NCBI GenBank assembly: GCA_022575985.1
Contig: JAKSXM010000231.1
Coordinates: 1,986,501 to 2,050,500 of the forward strand
Origin: Anagrus nilaparvatae
Taxonomy: Eukaryota > Arthropoda > Insecta > Hymenoptera > Mymaridae
DNA length: 64,000 nucleotides
Direction: 5' to 3'
Position 1 is the stretch's first letter. Every line of letters starts with the position of its first letter. Below the pieces are notes generated by a model, which did not search any database, was not told the DNA's origin, and saw only the letters and a list, made by a program, of their open reading frames with translations. The translations under genes and the position numbers were made by a program. Shown in pieces: positions 50,901-60,210 of this stretch.

Positions 50901-51815
50901 TACGATAATAACTTTTAAACTTTTCAATCTAATCCTTTTTTTAATTAAATCTTTTTTTTTTTAATTTTTTGATTACTTTTGACTAAAACTTTTTAAACGT
51001 CATAATTTCAGTTTAATTTAACAAGAATTCTGAGCATTCCAAGAAAACAATTGGTATTCATATTCAAAGTATAAATCGATTAAAAGCGACTTTTTTTTAA
51101 TGAAAGTAACTACTTTAAGTTCATGAGGAAACTTTTTCAAAATATCCTTCCTTCCTTGAAACTTTTTTTTATTTTATTTATGACTCTCGAAGAAAATTTA
51201 AATACATCTTCATCTCGAAATTGCTCGTAAAGAAGTTTAACGGCTGATGAGCTATGAAGCCTGAATGAGATTTTATTTTATTATTATTTTTTTTGTTTTT
51301 CTTTTTTTTTCTTTCTGTTACGCAAAAAACCTTGAGCTGTGTACGAAACAACCGAGTGTCATAAAATGATAATGGACTTATGCGTGAAAGTTTGATACTT
51401 TGAGTTTGAGAATAAAAGTAAGTAGCCTCTGAATAATAAATTATACTTAAGAGAAGAAGTGAATATTGCTTTTCTTATCTATTTATATGTAAAGACGTAA
51501 AAAACATTTTTATTCTTCGTGTAATATCTTTTAAAAAGTTATTATTTTTCTTCTTCTTTTTTTTCATTATCAATTACTTCCAATCACTTTATCTCTTATC
51601 GATAATTTTCCAATAAACTTAAACAACTTTTCTTATTTCTCAGAAATTTTATAGAAAAGTTTGATGAAAAAAGAAATAAATAACTCTGATGTAAAAATAG
51701 ATTATTGTAATTATAATAGGGGAAGGAGCCTTGACTGATTGACTATTAAAAATATTTTATTTGACAATTTTAACAAAAATAGGACTTGATAAATCTGAAA
51801 AATTATTGATTCTCA

Positions 51816-51917
51816 ATGTACACAAAGGGCCATCAAGATCCAAACTTTGTTCCTAATAATTACCGCAGAGTTAATTTTAAGTATAGCAAAAATCGAGCAA
51901 AACCATTATTGTTCTAG
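51816..51917 (+). CDS. Short basic coding fragment next to motif copy H
   Basis: A 33-codon plus-strand frame from ATG 51816 to TAG 51915-51917. The peptide is polar and basic, with MYTKGHQDPNFVPNNYRRVN and a KYSKNRAKPLLF end, unlike the Phe/Lys/Ile frames that AT-rich DNA usually throws up. There is no signal peptide, so it is either the last exon of a small gene or a chance frame. Its stop is 129 bp from the TATA side of motif copy H, the same geometry as the fragments at 5857, 6214, 52194 and 54102. I do not recognise a family. Confidence 0.3.
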   Translation: MYTKGHQDPNFVPNNYRRVNFKYSKNRAKPLLF

Positions 51918-52045
51918 AATAGTATTTAAAAGTATACTAGAAAACAACAATTTAAAGTAGTAAATCCACCCCTCACTATTAACATAATACATTGATACGA
52001 GTAATAATTTTTAAATTGCATGAAACAGACAAATAAGTAGTGCTG

Positions 52046-52083
52046 CTTATATAGCATTAGAAAGTCATTTCTCTTTCGAGAAA
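52046..52083 (-). promoter_or_regulatory. Palindrome-N14-TATA motif, copy H
   Basis: Minus strand: palindrome 52083-52068, 14 bp spacer beginning TGACTTTCTAATGC, TATATAAG 52053-52046. The flank on the TATA side resembles that of copy I (shared AAATTATTA and TCGTAT tracts), so H and I are probably duplicates. Confidence 0.7.
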
Positions 52084-52193
52084 AAGATCAATGCTTTACC
52101 AAACTTAAATTAGCTTTACTTAAAGTACCTTTTTTTCAAATTTAGTCATTTACAATACTAAAATTTACTTAATTACACATTTTAGGTATGTAA

Positions 52194-52412
52194 AATAAGA
52201 ATTTTCCAATATTAACACTTAATGAAGCATTATTTCACAAAACTCAAATACATACAGAAGATGTAAAGTATTTTCGGTTGCGATTATTACCAGATTTTCA
52301 ACCAGTTATAACGAAAGGTTTCAGGTTTGGAGGATCGAAAGAAATCATATTATCGGGATCTACCGAACAGAATACTGCAGAAAACTATATTGCTAATTAT
52401 CTACTTATTTAA
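52194..52412 (+). CDS. Terminal coding fragment between motif copies H and I
   Basis: The plus-strand frame is open for 72 codons from a stop at 52191-52193 to TAA 52410-52412, with no Met. It is therefore a 3' exon or a broken gene. A plausible splice acceptor (ACATACAG) lies near 52257. The second half is clearly protein-like: DVKYFRLRLLPDFQPVITKG followed by FRFGGSKEIILSGSTEQNTA. Base composition is richer in G and C than the flanks. I do not recognise a family. Motif copy I follows 69 bp after the stop, and motif copy H lies upstream, so genes and motifs alternate here as they do in the left cluster. Confidence 0.45.
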   Translation, partial: NKNFPILTLNEALFHKTQIHTEDVKYFRLRLLPDFQPVITKGFRFGGSKEIILSGSTEQNTAENYIANYLLI

Positions 52413-52480
52413 TATAAATCAGTATACGAATAGTAATAATAATTTGTAAAATGTATAAAATTCTCTAATTACCAGTGTTC

Positions 52481-52518
52481 CTTATATAGCATTGAGAAGT
52501 CTTTTCTCTTTCGAGAAA
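52481..52518 (-). promoter_or_regulatory. Palindrome-N14-TATA motif, copy I
   Basis: Minus strand: palindrome 52518-52503, 14 bp spacer beginning AGACTTCTCAATGC, TATATAAG 52488-52481. Spacer positions are also partly conserved with copy H (CTT, AATGC). Confidence 0.7.
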
Positions 52519-53977
52519 AATAATAAAATTTGAGCAAACTTAAATTAACTTTATTTAGAGTACTTAACCTATTTAAGTAAAATAAATATCGAAAAATTAA
52601 TTAAAAAAAAGTAAATTTATAATATAGTTAATATATAAATAGATAAGTTGTATTGGTAAAGTAATAAAAGTTAGCGAATAAGCAGTTTTAATAGAGATAA
52701 AATAATTTAGTAAATTTATAAATTCTCTCACATAATTAAGGATGGTATTTTATTTTTATTGCGGTTAAAATAGATCAAACATTAAGTGTAAAAAATATAA
52801 ATCACGATAATGTTCTTGGCGTTAGTATAACTGTCGAGTAACGACCTTATCTATTCTTCCACCCTAATAATGCCCTTTAATCGTCCCTGTAATCCTTCGA
52901 ATCAATGATTTTCTCTCATTTCCCGGATATTCCTGACAAACAGATATCTATATTTTTAATTAATTATTGTTATTATTGAGGGAGTAGACAAAAAAAAAAA
53001 TTACAACTTAACGATTAATTTATGACGCAGAAATGCAGTAGTCGTTTAATCGATCAATTTGATAAATCAATCATCGTGTTACATAGGCATTCGCTTTTCT
53101 ATTATGAATAAATTCACGTAGATAATGTTTCACGGTTATAAAATCCATATAACGCCGAGGGATTTACGATTGCAGATGTAATTATGATATCTGCACAATA
53201 GTGCACTGAAAATGCATCTTGTAATAAAAAATTCAAAACTGACGTTTTTGTAAAATATCCCGAATAGAGAAAGAAAGAGTCGGTGCAAATCATATCGATC
53301 TGTAACGACGCACAAGTAAATGTAAATCTTGAGAGCTTATTTCCTTTTTCTCTCCTTCTTGATATAAGAAGATTCAAGTACGCTAAGCCCTGTGTCATTC
53401 TTTATCTGAAGAGAGCCTGATGCATAAATACATATTCCAAACTGTCTCAGCCAGAAATAAATATAAAAAATAAATATTCTAGATGGCGTTTTTCTTTTTT
53501 TTTTCTTTTTTTCCCCCTAAAATTACTTAAGTAGCAAGAAAATTTTCTGTTATACGTTAAAAGGATTAACTAGGATTTAATTTGACATACGTACTCTATT
53601 ATTTTTAGTCATAATGTCTTTTTAAATTCAAGACATTGTGTTTGAGTTTTTTTCTCTACTTGCTACTTTTCAGAGGGTATTAAATTTCAATTTAACTCTA
53701 ATGCTATTTATTAACATCAAATTTTTCAAAATTTCGAAAATACACGTCATGCAAATTCTAATAACTTTAAAATCACGCAAAATGTCGGTATTTCTACTAA
53801 AACTATTACTATCGTCATATTAAACCACGCAAGATCATAACTATAAACTAAATTGCTTGTTCGTATCTTTGCCACCACAATTGGTAAAATCAACATGATT
53901 TATTGATATGTTTTCATTAAAAGTTAAGATTCCAAGAAATTCCTACATCTCTTATTTAGTTTATTTTGTATTCACTT

Positions 53978-54015
53978 TTTCTCGCAAGCGAAATGACTTT
54001 TGGACTCTATATAAG
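53978..54015 (+). promoter_or_regulatory. Palindrome-N14-TATA motif, copy J (variant)
   Basis: TTTCTCGCAAGCGAAA at 53978-53993, 14 bp spacer beginning TGACTTT, TATATAAG at 54008-54015. Two A-to-C changes in the palindrome leave the outer TTTC/GAAA and the 14 bp register intact. It lies 87 bp past the stop of the minus-strand 54-residue peptide gene. Confidence 0.65.
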
Positions 54016-54101
54016 GCTACAGAAATCGTAACAAGATGTGATTGTTTTCTATATAATATAATACCGCATGTATAACTAGATTACTCCTTACGAATAAAAG
54101 C

Positions 54102-54266
54102 TTAATTTTTGAAGGTCGGTTTCGAGTAGTTATTATTTACGAATTTATAATAAATAACGTAGTAGACCTTGTTGGATATCGTACTTGTGTCCTTTTGGGT
54201 AGAAATTAAAAGAAAAATGAATATCAAAACAAGGATTATTGCAATTCTTAAAATACGTTGAACCAT
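54102..54266 (-). CDS. Small secreted or membrane-anchored peptide, 54 residues
   Basis: A single open frame from ATG at 54266 to TAA at 54102-54104. The first ~22 residues are two Arg within the first seven and then an almost pure hydrophobic run (IAIILVLIFIFLLIS), as in a signal peptide or signal anchor. The remaining ~32 residues are polar and Tyr/Asn/Lys-rich (TQKDTSTISNKVYYVIYYK, then NNNYSKPTFKN) with no Cys, so this is not a disulfide-rich peptide. I do not recognise a family. Motif copy J follows 87 bp after the stop. No motif copy lies in the 130 bp upstream of its start, so in this case the motif is tied to the 3' side. It may be a complete small gene. Confidence 0.45.
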   Translation of the reverse strand: MVQRILRIAIILVLIFIFLLISTQKDTSTISNKVYYVIYYKFVNNNYSKPTFKN

Positions 54267-54269
54267 TTT

Positions 54270-57200
54270 CTATGTTAATAAACTGTTCAGTTTTTAGCAA
54301 TATTTAGAGCTATCTTAAATTAGTAATTTTCAATTCACATTCAAATAAATAAACATCAATTTACCCAATTCTCAACTAAAAAAGTCCACTCACGTTAAAA
54401 AACTAAAAAATCTTTCCGTTAACTTATTTTGAACATAACTGGAACATAAATAAAAGAAGAAAAAAAATGATAATTTACAATTACGTAACATTAAAAAAAA
54501 TCTTGATAAAGTTTGTAAAGTTAGAGTAATAAACTAAAAAGCTTGGAGGTTTATCGCATGTAAATGAATTTCGCATGCATCCCTATAAATTATCCCTAAT
54601 TTTTCTTAACTTTTCTTTAATAATAATAAGCATCCCTTTCAGATAATAAAAGAAGAAGAAAAAATTTAGGTAGATATAGGGTTTTTTTAAAGCAGCTGCA
54701 TTTAAATATTTTTAATATGCAAAGCGTACAACTCTTGGCTAACTAACCTCATGCTTCGCTATCTCCTTTCTTTTGGGGTTATACCACCTGAAAGGCCAGA
54801 GGTAAAATACACAATGTGACGTCGAGCTTTTTACCCCGAGGGTTTGCTTATATTTATGGGAGAAGAAGAAGAAGGAAGAGGAAGAAGAAGCTGGACGGAA
54901 GTTGATGTGAAAATTCAAATGCACCGCGTGGACCACGCGTTGCGGCAACGTTGCTGCGATTAATGCCTTTTTTTATTTTTCCTTTTCTCTATACTCTATA
55001 TCTCTCTATTTATGACTTTGAAGTACTGCATGCACATACCGTTGCTCTCCGACGAGAGTCTCGAGTAGTGTATACGTGCAATATAGAGCCAAGATGGCAG
55101 GCGATTAGCGAGGACCGAGTTATATATATTTCTTTTTGCGTTAACTAGTGCTCTATGCGCTTTACACTTTTTATTTTTAATTACTTTGCATACATGTGCA
55201 AAAAAAGGAAAACTACTTTTAAAAGTTGAAAAAAATTTTTTTTTACCGGTTTACATGCTTTTATTATTAAATCAAAAAAATGTAAATTAAAAAAGATAAA
55301 ATAATTAGAGGTAAAATATGAGGATATGCAATAATGGCTTTTGTTTAATCGATATTGGAAAAGTTTAGTTTCGGCTTATTGTAATAAAAGGCATAAAGGG
55401 GAAATTTGTTAAGATGTACGAATAATAACAGCGCATATGTTGAATAGAGAGAAATTGGCTTTTAAATCGCTTTCAAAAAACGATAAGAATTAATTAAATT
55501 CCCAAACATCTTAATCGTTAAATTTGTCATTCATAAAGTAAATATTTAATATTATTAAACGTATGTGTGTGTGTGTGTGCTGTATTCAATTAAGATAAGT
55601 TTTTATCAGTGTACATAATGTGTATGTAATCTAACGTGAACTAGATTTCACTTAATATTATGGGTCCGTTGAACTTTATTTACCTATGAGTAGAAAACTA
55701 TATTATATTTGCTTATCAGAATTTATAATCTCAATTATTTAATACATAATATTTATCGAGCTATACGGAGAGATCCTGCTGGATTTTATACTGAATTTAG
55801 GGCACGTGGCGAATTTTAAAATTGTTTATTTTCAAATTTTTAAAATCTTATAATGTTTTTTTTTTGAGCTTTATGAATTAGTAAAAATTAGAGGGTTAAT
55901 AAATCACAAAATTGTGCAGATTTTTTTAATAAATCAAAATATTTAAAAAAGTTTTATTTCAAACTCCTATGTAAAGTGACTCAGCACAGAAATCCTAAAA
56001 CACAAATCTGACACAAAACAAGTGACATTACCTGGACCAGCTCATATAAAAAATTCCATTAGGTTGTAAACCCGTGAAAACCAAACCCTCAAACGCATTT
56101 TTCCTTGGATAAAAAATGAATAATTTATTATAATAATTAAAAGCAGCTTATCAATCGGCTATCTCGAGGACAAAAACCCGCATATCGTTGTTAAAGAAAA
56201 ATTTTCGTAATTAGAATTCTGGAATGCTCGTACGTGATTTAAAGCATATTGTAACTGGCATAAAAATATTAATAGGGTACTTAAATATTTATCGTCGTCT
56301 TAATAAATAAAAAAAGGTTTATTTTTCTGCATAACAGTAACTGATACGCATATGTGTGCAATATGAACGAAATACCATTGGATTTATCGGCATCAAGGAA
56401 TTATAAAAACGAAACGGCGCGTTTAGTTAAAACAATGCCGTATCATAGACGTACTGTTTATATTTATAACAATATTGTTTTTACCAATGCTAATGAATTG
56501 GACTATTGTTATACCTTTTTTTATGTTTTTCAAACACACGTCTCTGTCTCTGTATGTGTGTGTGTGTTCTATATTTATACAGAGATTATTTTATTTGCTC
56601 GGCGTAAATAATTTTAATTTTATAAATCTTAAATTAATCTGATTTTTTCAATTTTTATCTTTAATTTTAAGTAAATTGTGCTTTCAAGGATGAATTACGA
56701 CTTTTAATGAAATGCTTTTTAGGCTGCCAGAAATAACTAGTTTCCACAAAAACAATCGAAAATTAAGAACCACTCGAATATGAACCAGTTTATAAATAGC
56801 CAAAAATATTTATAGCGAAATTCCGATAAATAAAATTTCCATAAACCTTATTAATTTTAAAACACACACACACACACACAATCTCAATTAAGTTCATATC
56901 TCTGAATTCGATTAAACACGAAAGAATTTGACTAAAATAATATTTTTCGATAGCGCACGCACTAATGTTTTTAATTGAAAATTTCAATCTATTGTAATCG
57001 TAAAATAAATTGTAAATTTTGTATTTGTTTCACAACAGAAAATTATAATTTTATCTTTTCAATTTCATTAATTGTTTTTATCAAGCTTTATTTGTTTTAT
57101 TTATAGGATTCGATTCCAATGGGGAAAACTAATGGAAGGTAAACTTTTTTTCAAAATTACCTTTTTTCGATTTCTACTGATTCATATAAATGTTAAATTT

Positions 57201-59480
57201 TTAGCAGATTTATTTTTTTTTTTAAATCATATTCGTAAATATTGACTTTTGCCGAGTGAGACGAAGACGCAGAAACTAATTTTCCAATAGTTCGCCGAGC
57301 ATATTAGCCGATAAAATTAATAATAATTTTTCTTAACTTCATAAAAGTAAAAAAAAGCACTCCCTGTTTACAAACGCAAAGTTAAGAGTGTGCATAAAAA
57401 AGTTTGATAACCGCTTGAGCGTACTAGAAAAAGTTAGAGCCCTGATTACGAGAGGGTCCCCGCATTTAATTAACCAATTGTTCAAGAGTCATTGACTACG
57501 TCATCGTCATTATTATCGACATAATCATCGACACAGGGCTAAACTATTTTGACATGATCGACCTCCTGACATCGTTTTAATATTTTTCAATTAAAGCTTA
57601 TTAAAACGGATGTAAAATATTTTTTAACAAATATCGAGTTTATTCTAAGAGAGACTTTGTCTCAAAGGCTTTTGAGAAATCAAGCGTGATAAGGATGCTA
57701 ATTAACTTATACTCGATGTCTTGAGTTAAATTAACTATGGAATTTTCGAAATTATTAAATATTTCTCTGTAAGTAATTAGCTAAAATATCATAAATGCGC
57801 AGAGCTCGTTAAGAAAGAAAAAGCGGAAAAACTGTCGTTCGGTCTTAAAACTTTGTTTTAAAATAAAAAGTAACGAAGGTAAAAAGGCTAAACTAGAAGA
57901 TAATTACATTGTAGTTACCTTGGGCAGTCGTGCAAAAGAAAAATCATAAAACCTTTAAAGCGCAAGTTTAAAAAAGGCTCAAGAATATTAATTTCTCGTT
58001 TAAAATATATTCGCTAAAATACAACTAAGTAACAACGGAAGTACAAAAATCGATTAGTCCAGTTCTTTTTTAGCACTTTATTTCAATACACCCACACACA
58101 CACACACACACAACAACGAAAAAAAAGTCCATTATATATTCGCCATCCGTTTTCAACTGCTATTGTCTATACCATTGTGCCAAAAAAGAATTATTTTATT
58201 ATCGTTTGGTTTTGTCGAACTTCAATAGATTTAGCTGACAATTTTTTATTTTTATTTTTATCTCGAGGTTTTTATGCACTCGCGAATGGTGTTGACGCGT
58301 ATGCAATGAATATGTAGGAACAAATTTTGTCAAAGGGAAAATGAGAAATTAATAAAAAAACAATAAAAAAATTTTTTTTTCATTCTGAACAGAGTTTTGT
58401 GTTTTTGAATCCTGTGTATTATGAATTTATTCATCCATAAAATATCAGCTGACTAAAAGAGATTAAAAAAAAATTTAGTTAATACACACACGAGAAGATA
58501 GAGAATCTGATACGAGGAATTTAAAAAAAGAGATAAATAAAAAAAAAGGAGCGCGAAAAATCAAAGAAGAAATCGAAAACGTAAATCGAATATGTTGCGG
58601 TTGGTCGTGTCGTCACGTGAAAGATATGCGCCAGTGTGTAGTGCTAATTTACGTAGACATTATTAATGCGGGGACTTTAATACTTCAATAACATTCCATA
58701 ATAATATAATACGAGTCAAAGGAATTTCCAGGGGTTCTCATACGTGATTTTTTATTTCTCCATAGAACCAACCTCAAAAGACTGCCTCGACAAGATGCAT
58801 AGAACGATTAACGGAATATTTATAGGAATAGCATGCATAATAACGCGTGCCGCTAAAACATCCTCGTCTAAATATATTTACAAAAGCTAAAACCCATTAA
58901 CGTTGCCCTTGGCAAGAAAAACTTGTGCGATATGCTCTATGCTATACCTTACATTGTTTGTCGCGCTGCTGGGTTACGACGCTAACGACCTGACAACCGC
59001 CTTATATATTATTATACTAAAAAGGGTTACGTTTTAACAAATTATTACATAAAAGGAATCATTTTACCGAATAAATCATTATTATTAGATTAATGCTATC
59101 ATAAATTTTACTCGCCTTTTTTTCGACTCTTCGTTTATATACCAAAAACAAAATTATTGCTTGTTATTTAGTCTTTTGATTAATTAACCGAAAGAACATT
59201 ATTTTATTCCGGATTAACTTAAATTTACGTATTTTTATGCAGAAACTGAAAAATAATCTTCGAGTAGTCTGAAAAAAGTTTGAAGGAAAATTTATAAAGA
59301 TCTAGTTCGAATGATATAAAACCAATTCGAAAAACAAGTTTCCTCGAGTTGGGAGAATCAAGAACTTAAGTTAACAGAATAGAAGATAATAACAGTGCTG
59401 GAAAAGTACACTCCTTGATTAAAAGCGAATAAAAGGACAGTTAAAATAACTATGTCATTAAGCAATTATCAAAATTCTTA
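54270..59480. other. Non-coding intron-like stretch
   Basis: No supportable gene. It contains a GAA/GGA-rich tract at 54860-54890, (TG)n at 55564-55579 and (CA)n at 56862-56881 and 58092-58112. The frames at 54739-55148, 56354-56611 and 56790-56987 run through these repeats and are rejected. Confidence 0.5.
56862..56881. repeat. (CA)n microsatellite
   Basis: About ten CA units; related tracts are at 55564-55579 (TG)n and 58092-58112 (CA)n. Confidence 0.95.
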
Positions 59481-59558
59481 ACTGCAAGCTAAGGGACAAA
59501 GAAAAATCAAAGACTGGCTCTTTTTTTTTTCACTTGAGAACAGAAATCGTCTTGATAA

Positions 59559-60210
59559 AAAGATCTTGTTGGAAACAAAGATTTAGCAGCGAAAGACGAA
59601 GAAGGCAAACTGACAAAGGAATCCCAAAAACAGTTCAAAAGGGTTAAATTAATACCTGCTGCTAAGGAATTGTATAAACAGAAAGCTGACCATCGGTTAG
59701 TTTGCTGGCGTTAAATTAACAAAATAAGTTAGGGTAGAAAAAAGGTTTTGTGGCTATGGCTAGATTATCTGCAAGAGTAAGATTAAAAATTGAACCTTTA
59801 AATCTATTACTGGGACAAGATGACAAAAATATTAAGAGCATGATATTATTGACAAGAAAATTACTGCAAAAGTTGAGCTTTTACCTAACGTTTTCACTTG
59901 ATACAGTTAACCCATTTTCAGACACTTCTATTTTCTTTTGTAAACATGCATGACAAAAGTGTTGTAACGACGCTTCAAAAAGAAGTGCTATATCTTAGAA
60001 AAATCTGTTGAGTCTAGACTTACAACTCCCCTGAAAAGAAAAAATCCGGCATAAAACGCGAAGCTTATTAAGGTTAACGATTTTTCCAAGTTAGCCAGTT
60101 AAATAAATCCTGAATAAAAAGTTAAACTGCTTTTTCCTTTGTGGCTGTTTATAATGACGAGATTGTTTTAAAACTTTTAATTCAATGTGTCTAAAAATTT
60201 GTTCAAACCG
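59559..60210 (+). pseudogene. Decayed lysine-rich coding remnant
   Basis: Several protein-like pieces follow one another on the plus strand in shifting frames. They are 59559-59714 (VGNKDLAAKDEEGKLTKES, then KLIPAAKELYKQKADHRL), 59750-59953 (QDDKNIKSMILLTRKLLQK), about 59945-60020 (KSVVTTLQKEVLYLRK) and about 60130-60200 (AFSFVAVYNDEIVLKLL). Composition is richer in A and G with fewer T-runs than the surroundings, as in coding DNA. Stops and frame changes between the pieces point to a pseudogene, perhaps of a coiled-coil or nucleic-acid-binding protein, but I cannot name the family. The intact 67-residue frame inside it is probably not a gene on its own. Confidence 0.4.

Larger units (their letters stand above)
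43800..51780. other. Non-coding intron-like stretch
   Basis: No supportable gene. It holds (CT)n at 44836-44850, (CAA)n at 45924-45951, (TC)12 at 47904-47927 and (GA)n at 50287-50301. Frames at 44155-44349, 48822-49178 and 50403-50679 are low-complexity or overlap each other on opposite strands without motifs. Confidence 0.5.

Noticed and set aside
1935..54015. Motif copies as heat-shock elements
   Set aside because: TTCTCGAA matches one inverted NGAAN pair, but a functional element needs at least three alternating pentamers, and the rest of the palindrome does not supply them.
1935..54015. Motif copies as U6-type snRNA genes
   Set aside because: Spacing is reminiscent of insect Pol III promoters, but no U6, tRNA-like or other known RNA sequence follows, and T-runs occur too soon after some copies.
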